Source of the DNA: CAVVSD01 sp963750895
Lineage (GTDB): Bacteria > Actinomycetota > Thermoleophilia > Solirubrobacterales > Solirubrobacteraceae
Length of the DNA: 64,000 nucleotides
Direction: 5' to 3'
Assembly (NCBI GenBank): GCA_963750895.1
Contig: CAVVSD010000007.1
Location: 62,001-126,000, forward strand
Numbering within the stretch: position 1 is the stretch's first letter; each line of letters begins with the position of its first letter. Under the pieces are notes generated by a model. The model had not been told where the DNA came from, ran no database searches, and was given only the letters and a program-made list of their open reading frames with translations. Both the position numbers and the translations under genes were made by a program. Shown here in pieces: positions 22,189 to 30,293 of the stretch.

Positions 22189-22208
22189 TGCACATGCGTG
22201 AATGTGCA
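22189..22208. promoter_or_regulatory. Inverted repeat overlapping the MetE-like gene promoter
   Basis: TGCACAT-GCGTGA-ATGTGCA is a perfect 7-bp inverted repeat with a 6-base spacer. CATATT at 22207-22212 is a plausible -10 box for the gene that starts at 22247, so the repeat would act as an operator. A related perfect palindrome is at 25402-25415. Confidence 0.5.
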
Positions 22209-22246
22209 TATTGTTGCGCCGGTCCGATCGCAACCGGGGGAGTCAC

Positions 22247-23413
22247 ATGGAGATCCGTTCGACGCACGTGGGGAGCCTGATCCGGCCGCCGGAGCTGCTC
22301 GTGTTCGAGGCGGCGATGGGGCGCGGCGAGTCCTACGACGAGGCGGCCTACGCCGAGACGCTGCGCACGACGGTCGCCGACGTCGTCGCACGCCAGGAGC
22401 AGGCGGGCATCGACATCGTCAGCGACGGCGAGTACGGCAAGGCCAACTGGATCAGCTACCTCTACGACCGCATCAGCGGCGTCGAGTCCCGCTCGATCCC
22501 CGCCGGTGAGACGCGCCTCCCGCCCAGCCGCGACCGCCAGGCGTTCCCCGGCGCCTACGCGCAGCACGACAAGGAGTTCGGCCGTGCGCTGCGCGAGGCC
22601 GAGGTGCCCATGCCGGAGCCGAGCGTGTGGGTCTGCACCGGCCCGGTGACCTACGACCGCACCGCGCTCGATCGCGACATCGACAACTTCAAGGCCGCGC
22701 TGCAGGGCAAGGACGTCGAGGGCTTCCTGCCCGTCGTCGCGCCCGCCAGCACGTACTGGCTGGAGAACGAGCACTACGGGACGGAGGAGGAGTTCGTCTA
22801 CGCGCTCGCCGACGCCCTGGCGGTCGAGTACAACGCGATCGTCGACGCCGGCCTGATGCTCCAGGTCGACGACGCGGTGCTCATGCACGAGTGCGACTCG
22901 ATCCTCGCCGAGGGCGGCTCGATCGAGGACTACCGCACGTGGGCGCAGCTCCGCGTGGACGCGCTGAACCACGCGCTGAAGGGCATCCCGCCGGAGAAGG
23001 TCCGCTACCACATCTGCTGGGGCAGCTGGCACGGCCCGCACGCCTTCGACCCGCCGCTCGCCGACGTCGTCGACCTCGTCCTGCAGGTCGAGGCCGGCGC
23101 GTACGCGATGGAGCAGGCCAACCCGCGCCACGAGCACGAGTGGCACGTGTGGGAGAACGTGAAGCTGCCGGAGGGCCGCGTGCTCATCCCGGGCGTCGTC
23201 ACGCACCACACGACGATCGTCGAGCACCCCGACCTCGTCGCCGACCGCCTCGTCCGGCTGGCCGAGGTCGTCGGCCCCGAGCACGTCATGGCGGGCACCG
23301 ACTGCGGCTTCGCCCAGACGGCGTTCCTGCAGCGGGTGCACCCGGAGGTGCAGTGGGCGAAGCTCGAGGCGCTCGCGGAGGGCGCGCGGATCGCGAGCAC
23401 GCGCCTGTCGTAG
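22247..23413 (+). CDS. Cobalamin-independent methionine synthase (MetE C-terminal)-like protein
   Basis: A 388-residue protein equal to the MetE catalytic half, without the N-terminal domain. STHVGSLIRPPEL and GIDIVSDGEYGKANW are substrate-side blocks; zinc ligands are expected in HICWGSWHG (His, Cys) and GTDCGF (Cys). Relatives transfer methyl groups to thiols; the epoxyalkane:CoM transferases share this fold, so the acceptor is uncertain. GGGGGAG sits 5 bases before the ATG. Its stop abuts that of the convergent ABC1 kinase with no spacer. Confidence 0.85.
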   Translation: MEIRSTHVGSLIRPPELLVFEAAMGRGESYDEAAYAETLRTTVADVVARQEQAGIDIVSDGEYGKANWISYLYDRISGVESRSIPAGETRLPPSRDRQAFPGAYAQHDKEFGRALREAEVPMPEPSVWVCTGPVTYDRTALDRDIDNFKAALQGKDVEGFLPVVAPASTYWLENEHYGTEEEFVYALADALAVEYNAIVDAGLMLQVDDAVLMHECDSILAEGGSIEDYRTWAQLRVDALNHALKGIPPEKVRYHICWGSWHGPHAFDPPLADVVDLVLQVEAGAYAMEQANPRHEHEWHVWENVKLPEGRVLIPGVVTHHTTIVEHPDLVADRLVRLAEVVGPEHVMAGTDCGFAQTAFLQRVHPEVQWAKLEALAEGARIASTRLS

Positions 23414-25390
23414 CTACTCGATGCGCCCCGCGGTCCGTCGCAACGCGCGGGCCGCGGCGCGCATCAGCAGGACCGACCCGCCGGTGAGCCCGGCGAACCC
23501 GAGGATCCAGAGGGTCGTCTGGACCGCGTCGCTGTCGTCGGTCGCCGAGGCCGCGAAGAGCACGATCGCGCCCGCGACCGCGCCGAGGCCCCCGGTCGCC
23601 GCGATGACGATGCGGTCGACCCAGTTGTCGACGACGTCGCGGCTCGCGCCGGCGAAGAGCTCGGTCTGCACGCTGAGGCGCCCCGACCGCAGCTGGTTGG
23701 CGAGCGTCTCGACGTGCTCGGGCAGCGTCCGCAGCGAGGGGAGCGCCCGCAGCGCCTCGCGCTGGAGGATCTCCTGCGGCGTGCCGATCGCGTCGCTGTG
23801 GTCGCTCAGGACCACCTCGCGGCTCGTCGCGGTGAGGCTGAACCCGGGGTCGATGAGGCGCAGCGTGCCCTCGATCGTCAGCAGCGACCGCGCCAGCAGC
23901 GTGACCGAGGACGGCGGGCGCATGTCGTGCCGGCGCATGACGGAGAGCACGTCGCGGATGAGGCGCGGGTCCATGCCGCCGGGGGAGTCGAGCTGCCCGA
24001 GCGCCACGCCCATGTCCGCCTCGAGCGACCGGAGGTCGACCGCGCCGTCGTCGCCCGTCATGTCGCGCGCGGCCCGGGCGAGCAGCCCGGGCTCGTTCGT
24101 GGCCACGCCGAGCGCGATGCCGCGCAGGCCGTTCAGGGCGCGGGCGTCCAGGCGGCCGACCGAGCCGAAGTCCAGCAGCCAGATCGTGCCCTCCGCGTCG
24201 ATGAGCATGTTGCCCGGGTGCGGATCGGCGTGGAACAGGCCGTCGTCCAGGATCTGGCCGATGTAGGACGCCAGCACGCGGCGCGCGAGCTGGGGGCGGG
24301 GGACCGGCGACTCGTCCAGCGCCTCGGGCTCGCCGACCGACCTGCCGACGACCTCCTCCATCACGAGGATGCCGTCGGTCGACAACGTCGAGTGGACGCG
24401 CGGCACGGAGATCCCGACGTCGGCGGCGCGGTTCTTGCCCAGCGCGGTGCCGACCTTGGCCTCGTGCAGGAACTCGAGCTCCTCCTGGAGACCGCCGATG
24501 AGCTCCTCGGTCAGCGCCCCGAGGCCGATCGTCCGTGCGGCCTCGACGCGGCGCTCCAGGCGGCCGGAGATCATGCGCAGGACCGACGCGTCGCGCGCGA
24601 CGACGTCCTCGATCCCCGGCCGCCGGACCTTGACGACGACCCGCGAGCCGTCGTGGAGGACGGCCCGGTGCGTCTGCCCGATCGACGCCGCGGCGAGCGG
24701 CTCCCACTCGAACGACGCGAACGCCTGCTCGACCGGCTCTCCGAGCTCGGTCTCGATGGCGACGCGGACGTCGTCGGGCCCGACCGGGCGGACGTCCGCG
24801 CGCAGCTTGGACAGCTCGGCGGTCAGGGGCGCCGGGAGCACGTCGTTGCGCGTCGAGGCGATCTGCCCGAGCTTGACCATCATCCCGCCCGACTCCTCGA
24901 GCACGGTGCGGACGCGGTTGCCGAGGTCGGGCGTGTCGAGCGCCGCTCCGGACGCGTAGCGCCAGTGCAGGAGGTTCGCGCGCCGCGCGTTGGCGATGAC
25001 CTCGCGCAGCCGCCCGTAGGGGGCGAGCTGCGCCTTGATCGAGCGGATCGGGTGCAGCCACCACCGCCCTCGCCGGCGCCCCGCGACCGGCGCGCCGCGC
25101 GTGAGCAGATCCACGCCGATGGCCACCGGCATCGCCGCCAGCACCCCGAAGAACACGACGAGCCCGGCGGCGCCGAGCGCCTGGCCGAGGCTGTCGACGT
25201 GGACGGTGAGGCCTTCGCGCGGCGAGTCGTCGAGCGTGAAGGCCACCGCCGTGACGCCCGCGATCCAGCCGATCGTCCCGACGAACGCGCCGCGCGCGTT
25301 GCCGAGCCGGATCCCGAGCAACCGGCCGCTCGCCTTCCCCACCACGACGACGAACAGCACGAACAGGATGAGGCCGAGCAGAACTCGCAC
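23414..25390 (-). CDS. ABC1/AarF/UbiB family atypical kinase
   Basis: A 658-residue membrane-associated kinase-like protein. Two N-terminal hydrophobic helices precede KLGQIASTRNDVLP, the Ala-rich ATP loop AAASIGQTHRA, VVVKVRRPG with the catalytic Lys, the HADPHPGNM loop and LLDFGSVGR. Two more helices are at the C-terminus. UbiB-type proteins support isoprenoid-quinone metabolism or lipid handling by ATPase activity. GTG at 25390 was chosen; the frame stays open further upstream through a palindrome at 25402-25415. Confidence 0.88.
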   Translation of the reverse strand: MRVLLGLILFVLFVVVVGKASGRLLGIRLGNARGAFVGTIGWIAGVTAVAFTLDDSPREGLTVHVDSLGQALGAAGLVVFFGVLAAMPVAIGVDLLTRGAPVAGRRRGRWWLHPIRSIKAQLAPYGRLREVIANARRANLLHWRYASGAALDTPDLGNRVRTVLEESGGMMVKLGQIASTRNDVLPAPLTAELSKLRADVRPVGPDDVRVAIETELGEPVEQAFASFEWEPLAAASIGQTHRAVLHDGSRVVVKVRRPGIEDVVARDASVLRMISGRLERRVEAARTIGLGALTEELIGGLQEELEFLHEAKVGTALGKNRAADVGISVPRVHSTLSTDGILVMEEVVGRSVGEPEALDESPVPRPQLARRVLASYIGQILDDGLFHADPHPGNMLIDAEGTIWLLDFGSVGRLDARALNGLRGIALGVATNEPGLLARAARDMTGDDGAVDLRSLEADMGVALGQLDSPGGMDPRLIRDVLSVMRRHDMRPPSSVTLLARSLLTIEGTLRLIDPGFSLTATSREVVLSDHSDAIGTPQEILQREALRALPSLRTLPEHVETLANQLRSGRLSVQTELFAGASRDVVDNWVDRIVIAATGGLGAVAGAIVLFAASATDDSDAVQTTLWILGFAGLTGGSVLLMRAAARALRRTAGRIE

Positions 25391-25401
25391 GGCGCCGAGT
25401 A

Positions 25402-25415
25402 TGCACGTACGTGCA
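25402..25415. promoter_or_regulatory. Perfect 14-bp palindrome upstream of the ABC1 kinase gene
   Basis: TGCACGTACGTGCA is its own reverse complement and lies 12 bp before the kinase start. It shares the TGCAC arm with the repeat at 22189-22208, so one dimeric regulator may bind both sites and control the MetE-like gene and the kinase gene. Confidence 0.5.
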
Positions 25416-25509
25416 GACCGCACTTCGCTCCGGGGGGTGCCTCCGATGCCGCGGCGCGCGCGATCGACGAGTCTCCTCCGAACAGTCCACACGAGAGGAG
25501 GTGAGCCAG

Positions 25510-25614
25510 ATGCGACGTGAGCAGATGAAGACCCTGATCGAGCAGGGCCGCATGACCAACGCGCCGTTCCGCCTGAAGCGGATCAGCGACCGGACCAGGT
25601 TCCGCAGCTCCTAG
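25510..25614 (+). CDS. 34-residue basic small protein
   Basis: A tiny open frame begins MRREQMKTLIEQGRMTN and ends RISDRTRFRSS, with twelve Arg or Lys residues. An AGGAGG box (25496-25501) sits 8 bases before the ATG, the best ribosome binding site in the window, which makes translation likely. GTG at 25501 would be inside that box and is rejected. I know no family for it. It is divergent from the ABC1 kinase and just upstream of the ArsR-Nramp pair. It may be an RNA- or ribosome-binding small protein. Confidence 0.6.
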   Translation: MRREQMKTLIEQGRMTNAPFRLKRISDRTRFRSS

Positions 25615-25642
25615 CCGCGCCCGGCGTGGCTAGCATGCCCCC

Positions 25643-25990
25643 GTGGCCCGCACGGACGACGCGCCCCTTCCCACTCCTCCTCCCTCGGACGTCGTCGAGT
25701 CGATCGCCGACGCGATGTTCGCGCTGTCGTCGACGAGCAGGGTCAACATCCTCATGCTCCTGCGGGAGCGCCCGTGCACCGTCGGCGAGCTCACCGACGC
25801 GACCGGGATGGAGCAGTCGGCCGTCTCGCACCAGCTGCGGGTCCTGCGCGAGCACCGGATCGTGAGCGTCGAGCGGATCGGCCGTCGCCGGCGCTACGCA
25901 CTGCACGACGAGGACGTCGCGGTGCTGCTGGACGCGGCGCTGCACCACGTCTCCGGCGGACGAGCGGTCCGTCGGGCCGACGTGGGCTGA
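25643..25990 (+). CDS. ArsR/SmtB-family metalloregulator
   Basis: A 115-residue winged-helix repressor: LSSTSRVNILMLLRERPCTV, then the recognition helix MEQSAVSHQLRVLREHRI and wing ERIGRRRRYALHDED. The last helix (DEDVAVLLDAALHHVSGG) matches the alpha-5 zinc/nickel site of CzrA/SmtB-like sensors in part: the Asp and one His are kept, the others replaced. It starts at a GTG and is followed 40 bp later by an Nramp-like transporter, its probable target. Confidence 0.85.
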   Translation: MARTDDAPLPTPPPSDVVESIADAMFALSSTSRVNILMLLRERPCTVGELTDATGMEQSAVSHQLRVLREHRIVSVERIGRRRRYALHDEDVAVLLDAALHHVSGGRAVRRADVG

Positions 25991-26030
25991 CGGCGGTCGT
26001 CGTGCCCGTGAACGCCCTCGTGACGCTCTG

Positions 26031-27623
26031 ATGGCGGTCGTCGAGGCCGTGTTCACGCCGCCGGCCGGGCGGCGCGCGGTGCTCGACCGGGCGCACGTCG
26101 GCGACGTCGAGGGCGCGTTCGGGACGCTGAGCGAGGCCGCGGTCCCGCCCGCGCGCGGGATGCGCGCGCGCCTCGCGGCGCTCGCCGCGGTCCTCGGGCC
26201 TGGCGTCGTCATCATGGCCGCCGACAACGACGCCGCCGGCCTCGGCCTGCTCGCGCGCGCGGGCGAGGAGCACGGGACGCGGCTGCTGTGGCTGCTCGTC
26301 GCGCTCGCCCCCGTCGTCTTCGTCACGCAGGAGCTCGTGCTGCGCCTGGGCGCCGTCACCGGCGCCGGGCACGCGCGCCTCATCATCGAGCGCTTCGGGC
26401 GGCGCTGGGGCATGTTCGCCCTCGGCGACCTGCTCGCGCTCAACGCGCTGACGCTCGTCGCCGACTTCGTCGCGATCGCCTTCGCGCTCGGCTACTTCGG
26501 GGTGAGCCACCTGCTCGCCGCGCCGATCGGCGCCGTGCTCCTGCTCGGGCTCATGGCGACCGGCAGCTTCCGCGGCTGGGAGCGGATGATGTTCGTGCTG
26601 CTCGCGGCGACCGTCGCCGTCGTCCCGCTCCTGCTGCTCGTGCACGCCGGGGGCCGCCACGCCGAGGTGGCCGCGCACGCGCCGGCGTCGAGCACGCTCG
26701 TGCTCGTCCTCGCCCTCGTCGGGACGACCGTCGCGCCGTGGCAGCTGTTCGTGCGGCAGTCGAACGTCGTCGACAAGCGGATCACGCCGCGCTGGCTGGG
26801 CTACGCGCGGGTCGACACGGCGATCGGCACCGTGGCCGCGCTCCTCGTGGCGGCCGGCGTGCTCGTCGCGTGCGCGTGGGCGTTCGGCGCGACGCCCCAC
26901 GCCTTCAGCGACGCGGGCGACGTCGCCCCGGCGCTGCGCGCGGACCTCTCGCCCGCGGCGGGCGCGATCTTCGCGGTGCTGCTCATCGACGCCGCGCTGC
27001 TCGGCGCCGCGGCGGTCGCGCTGTCGAGCTCCTACAGCGTCGGCGACGCCCTCGGCTTCCGCCACTCGCTGCACCGCGGCCCGCGCGAGGCGAGGACGTT
27101 CCACGCCGTCTACGCGGGCTTCATCGCGCTGGGCGCGGCGGCGGTCCTCGTGCCCCACGTCCCGCTCGGGGCGCTCGTGACCGGCAGCCAGGCGCTCGCG
27201 GCGATCCTGCTGCCGAGCGCCACGGTCCTCCTCCTCCTGCTCGGCAACGACGCGGAGATCCTCGGCCCGTGGGTCAACCCGGCCTGGCTGAACGCGCTGG
27301 GCACGGTCGTCGTCAGCGCCATGCTGGGCCTGTCGACGGCGGTCGTCGCGCACGCCGTCGTCCCCGACGTCGAGGTCGCGGTGGGGGCGGTCACGTTCGC
27401 GGTCCTGCTCGTCGGAGGGCTCGCGGCGGTCGTCGTCGAGCACGTGCGGCGGCCCCGCTCCGCGATGACGCGCGCGGAGCGGCTCTCGTGGACGATGCCG
27501 CCGCTGGACCGCATCGCGCCGCCGCGGCGGTCGCGGGTCCGGCGGCTCGTGCTCGTCGGGCTGCGCGCGCAGATCGTGCTCGCCGCCTGCGCGCTGCTGG
27601 CCCGCGCGGTCGGCGTCCTCTAG
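26031..27623 (+). CDS. Nramp-related divalent metal transporter with non-canonical site
   Basis: The 530-residue protein has about 11-12 hydrophobic helices and the Nramp fold: LGPGVVIMAADNDAAGLG in TM1 and VGTTVAPWQLFVRQSNVVDK in TM6. Canonical Nramps carry DPGN in TM1 and a Met-Pro-His in TM6; here the TM1 motif is DNDAAG and the TM6 Met position is Ala, without His. This resembles the Nramp-related magnesium transporters (NRMT), so Mg or a hard cation may be carried instead of Mn or Fe. The upstream ArsR may regulate it. Confidence 0.8.
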   Translation: MAVVEAVFTPPAGRRAVLDRAHVGDVEGAFGTLSEAAVPPARGMRARLAALAAVLGPGVVIMAADNDAAGLGLLARAGEEHGTRLLWLLVALAPVVFVTQELVLRLGAVTGAGHARLIIERFGRRWGMFALGDLLALNALTLVADFVAIAFALGYFGVSHLLAAPIGAVLLLGLMATGSFRGWERMMFVLLAATVAVVPLLLLVHAGGRHAEVAAHAPASSTLVLVLALVGTTVAPWQLFVRQSNVVDKRITPRWLGYARVDTAIGTVAALLVAAGVLVACAWAFGATPHAFSDAGDVAPALRADLSPAAGAIFAVLLIDAALLGAAAVALSSSYSVGDALGFRHSLHRGPREARTFHAVYAGFIALGAAAVLVPHVPLGALVTGSQALAAILLPSATVLLLLLGNDAEILGPWVNPAWLNALGTVVVSAMLGLSTAVVAHAVVPDVEVAVGAVTFAVLLVGGLAAVVVEHVRRPRSAMTRAERLSWTMPPLDRIAPPRRSRVRRLVLVGLRAQIVLAACALLARAVGVL

Positions 27624-27632
27624 CTCAGCAGG

Positions 27633-28466
27633 TCATCGGAAGGCATCCTGGTTTGCGCGCGCCCACGCGGCGAACGTCGCCGGCTCGCGGCCGAGCACGT
27701 CGCGGACCGTGGGCTGCACGACGGACTCGTCGAGCGTGCCGAGCACGAAGAAGCTCAGGAACGCCTCGGCGTAGGCGGCGGGCAGCGTCGCGTGCATCTG
27801 CGCGGCCGCGTCCGAGTCGGACTGCGGCTCGTAGCGCAGCTCGCGCCCCAGGACCTCGCCCAGGATGCGCACGCGGTCGGCCGGCGCGAGCGACTCGGGC
27901 CCGCTGAGGCGCAGCGCGCGGCCGCCGAGGTCGCCCTCGACGAGGGCGTGCGCCGCGACCGCGGCGATGTCGGCGGGATCGACCATCGCGAGGTGCACCC
28001 CCGCGAACGGCGCGCGCACGACGTCGCCCGACCGCAGCTGGTCCGCCCACTCCAGGGCGTTGGTCATGAAGCTGTTCGGCCGCAGGAACGTCCACTCCAG
28101 GCCGGACGCCTCGACGGCGGCCTCGGCCTGCGCGTGGTAGCGCGCGACCGCGTTGTCGAGGTCCGCGCCCTCGAGCGAGCTCGATGAGAGCAGCGCCGCG
28201 CGGCGGACGCCGGCGTCGCGCGCGAGCGTCAGCAGGTCGGTCATGCCGTCGTAGCCGCTGAGGAGGAACAGGCCGTCGACGCCCTCGAGCGCGCCGGCCC
28301 AGTCGGCCGGCTGCGTCAGGTCGCCGGCGATCGTCTCGACGCCGTCGGGGAACGATGCCCTCGAGGGGTCGCGGGCGAGGGCGCGTACGCCCACGCCGTC
28401 GCCGTGCAGGGCGCTGACGAGCGCGCCGCCGACGTTGCCGGTCGCGCCGGTCACGAGGATGGTCAC
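27633..28466 (-). CDS. NmrA-like NAD(P)-binding protein
   Basis: A 277-residue atypical SDR. LVTGATGNVGGALVSALHGD is the dinucleotide-binding site, AGDLTQPADWAGALEGVDGL the next block, and LRPNSFMTNALEWADQLRSG the mid-domain. The usual Tyr-x3-Lys is not evident, so it may sense NADP redox state rather than act as an oxidoreductase. GTG at 28466 is set by the fold. It lies 10 bp behind an ArsR gene and is probably under its control. Confidence 0.85.
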   Translation of the reverse strand: MTILVTGATGNVGGALVSALHGDGVGVRALARDPSRASFPDGVETIAGDLTQPADWAGALEGVDGLFLLSGYDGMTDLLTLARDAGVRRAALLSSSSLEGADLDNAVARYHAQAEAAVEASGLEWTFLRPNSFMTNALEWADQLRSGDVVRAPFAGVHLAMVDPADIAAVAAHALVEGDLGGRALRLSGPESLAPADRVRILGEVLGRELRYEPQSDSDAAAQMHATLPAAYAEAFLSFFVLGTLDESVVQPTVRDVLGREPATFAAWARANQDAFR

Positions 28467-28476
28467 GACGAGGACA

Positions 28477-28791
28477 CTAGGCGCCGCCGAGCACGCGGCA
28501 GAGGTCCTCCAGCGCGCCGGGTGCGACCCGGTGGTAGCCGTAGGGCCCGCGCTGCTCGCGGACCAGGATGCCCGCGCGAACGAGCTTGCGCAGGTGGTGG
28601 CTGGCCGTCGGCTGGCGCAGGCCGAGCTGCTCCTGGAGGTCGCGGCCGTGCAGCTCGCCGCCGGGTGCGTGCAGCAGCGCGCTGAGGATGAGGACGCGCG
28701 TGCGGTCGCCCAGCGCGTGCATCGTCCGCGCGATCGAATCGGCGTGGTCCGGGGTGAGCGGAGCGTCCGTGATCGGCGTCTCCATAACCAT
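28477..28791 (-). CDS. ArsR-family transcriptional regulator
   Basis: About 104 residues with a winged-helix fold: HALGDRTRVLILSALLHAPG, recognition helix LRQPTASHHLRKLVRAG and wing EQRGPYGYHRVAPGALEDL. No metal-binding Cys is evident. ATG at 28791 or 28785 is possible; ATG at 28821 is less likely because repeats that look like operators lie between. It is divergent from a membrane protein and cotranscribed with the NmrA-like gene, the usual arrangement for self-regulation. Confidence 0.85.
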   Translation of the reverse strand: MVMETPITDAPLTPDHADSIARTMHALGDRTRVLILSALLHAPGGELHGRDLQEQLGLRQPTASHHLRKLVRAGILVREQRGPYGYHRVAPGALEDLCRVLGGA

Positions 28792-28794
28792 GAG

Positions 28795-28856
28795 GATATC
28801 CACAGATATCGATGCTTGCATCCACGAACATCGATGCTACGATTGCGCGTGCAATC
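28795..28856. promoter_or_regulatory. Cluster of palindromic sites between divergent genes
   Basis: GATATC-CACA-GATATC (28795-28810), ATCGATGC repeated at 28808-28815 and 28830-28837, and the perfect inverted repeat GATTGC-GCGT-GCAATC (28841-28856) lie within 62 bases. They are unusually AT-rich for this genome and overlap the likely promoters of the ArsR gene and the membrane protein. ArsR dimers bind such imperfect repeats. ATCGATG also occurs at the arsR promoter near 5655. Confidence 0.45.
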
Positions 28857-28930
28857 AAAAAGTACCGACGGACGCCGGGGCCGGCCCCCGGCACCGGCCG
28901 CCCGCCGACAACGATGAGAGGAGCGCAGCA

Positions 28931-29317
28931 ATGCGCACGCACTTCATCTCCCGGCTGGCACTTCTGCTCACCGCCGGCTTCCTCGTGGTCGCCAGCCAGG
29001 TCTGGACCGGCGACACCCTGCAGTGGCTGTTCGTCGCCGGCGGCGCGGTCATGATCCTCGTCGCGGCGGCCGACGCCGTCCGCGAGCACGTGGGTCAGCG
29101 CGCTCTCGACGGTCTCATCGCCCTTCTCGGCGCCTGGACCATCGTGCAGGCGTTCATCTTCGACGGCACCGATCTCAAGTGGTGGTCGTTCGCGTCGGCC
29201 GTGGCTCTCGCCGCGCTCAGCACGATCGGCCTCATCGCACACGAGTCGAACACCGAGCGCGTGGTCCACGAGCTCAGCGTGACCAGCCGCGACCGGACAC
29301 CCACCGCCGTCCGGTGA
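28931..29317 (+). CDS. Four-helix membrane protein of unknown function
   Basis: A 128-residue integral membrane protein with hydrophobic helices LALLLTAGFLVVASQVW, WLFVAGGAVMILVAAAD, LIALLGAWTIVQAFIF and WWSFASAVALAALSTIGLIA, then a short polar tail. It resembles small SPW-repeat-like proteins but I cannot place it firmly. GAGAGGAG lies about 8 bases before the ATG. It is divergent from the ArsR gene and followed by a strong hairpin. Confidence 0.65.
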   Translation: MRTHFISRLALLLTAGFLVVASQVWTGDTLQWLFVAGGAVMILVAAADAVREHVGQRALDGLIALLGAWTIVQAFIFDGTDLKWWSFASAVALAALSTIGLIAHESNTERVVHELSVTSRDRTPTAVR

Positions 29318-29348
29318 CCTGAGCCCTCGGGGGCACACGGGGGGACCC

Positions 29349-29378
29349 GCGGGCGGGGCGCCGGTGCGCCCCGCCCGC
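29349..29378 (+). terminator. Strong GC hairpin, probable transcription terminator
   Basis: Two 13-base perfectly complementary arms, GCGGGCGGGGCGC and GCGCCCCGCCCGC, flank a CGGT loop, just after the membrane protein gene and before an LLM gene. No T-run follows, which is common for terminators in GC-rich actinobacteria. Confidence 0.6.
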
Positions 29379-29413
29379 GCTCGTACCGCCGCCGCCTGGG
29401 TAGATGCCTCCGC

Positions 29414-30283
29414 ATGGAACTCGGCATCCACTACGCGAACTTCACGCTCCCCGGCGGCGCGGAGCGCGCCGCGCCCACCCTCCTGGACACCGCCCGCGCG
29501 GCCGAGGAGATCGGCTGCACGAACTTCACCCTCATGGACCACTTCTTCCAGCTCGAGGGACTGGGGGGCGCGCTCGAGCCGATGCTCGAGGGCTACACGG
29601 TGCTGGGGTTCCTCGCCGGGCAGACCGAGCGGATGACGCTCGGGCTCCTCGTCACCGGCGTCACCTACCGCCACCCGGGTCTGCTCGCGAAGACGGTGAC
29701 GACGCTCGACGTGCTCTCCGGCGGCCGGGGGATGCTCGGCATCGGAGCCGCGTGGTACGAGCGCGAGCACCTCGGCCTCGGCGTGCCCTACCCGCCGATG
29801 GGCGAGCGCTTCGAGCGCCTGGAGGAGACGCTGCAGATCTGCCTCCAGATGTGGAGCGACGACGAGGGGCCCTACGAGGGGAAGCACTTCCGGCTGGCCG
29901 AGACGATCTGCCGCCCCGCGCCGCTCTCGTCGCCGCGCCCGAAGGTGCTCATCGGCGGCAGCGGGGAGCGCAAGACGCTGCGGTTCGTCGCCCGCTACGC
30001 GGACGCCTGCAACCTCTTCCCCGCCGGCCACGACGAGATCGCGCACAAGCTCGACGTGCTCGCCCGCCACTGCGAGACGGAGGGACGCGACCCGGCCGAG
30101 ATCGAGCGCACGATCCTCGCGATGACCAACCCGCTCGACGACGTCGACGCCTTCCTCACGGACATGGAGGGCTACGCGCGCGCCGGGATCGAGAAGGTGA
30201 TGCTCGTGCCGATGTCCGACGACCCGCCGGGGCTCGTGCGCGGCATCGGCGAGCGCGTGCTGCCCCGGCTGCGCGAGCTGTAG
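29414..30283 (+). CDS. F420-dependent LLM-class oxidoreductase
   Basis: A 289-residue TIM-barrel protein of the luciferase-like monooxygenase family. CTNFTLMDHFFQ, TERMTLGLLVTGVTYRHPGL and TLDVLSGGRGMLGIGAAWY are the expected barrel strands, with GGSGERKTLRFVARYADACN further on. Actinobacterial members of this subgroup usually use coenzyme F420. The ATG at 29414 is close to the family start. It is followed by a GST-like and an SDR gene on the same strand; the substrate is unknown. Confidence 0.85.
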   Translation: MELGIHYANFTLPGGAERAAPTLLDTARAAEEIGCTNFTLMDHFFQLEGLGGALEPMLEGYTVLGFLAGQTERMTLGLLVTGVTYRHPGLLAKTVTTLDVLSGGRGMLGIGAAWYEREHLGLGVPYPPMGERFERLEETLQICLQMWSDDEGPYEGKHFRLAETICRPAPLSSPRPKVLIGGSGERKTLRFVARYADACNLFPAGHDEIAHKLDVLARHCETEGRDPAEIERTILAMTNPLDDVDAFLTDMEGYARAGIEKVMLVPMSDDPPGLVRGIGERVLPRLREL

Positions 30284-30293
30284 GTTGCCGCCG

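Noticed and set aside
25501..25509. GTG at 25501 as the start of the 34-residue protein
   Set aside because: It would be inside the AGGAGG ribosome site that correctly spaces the ATG at 25510.
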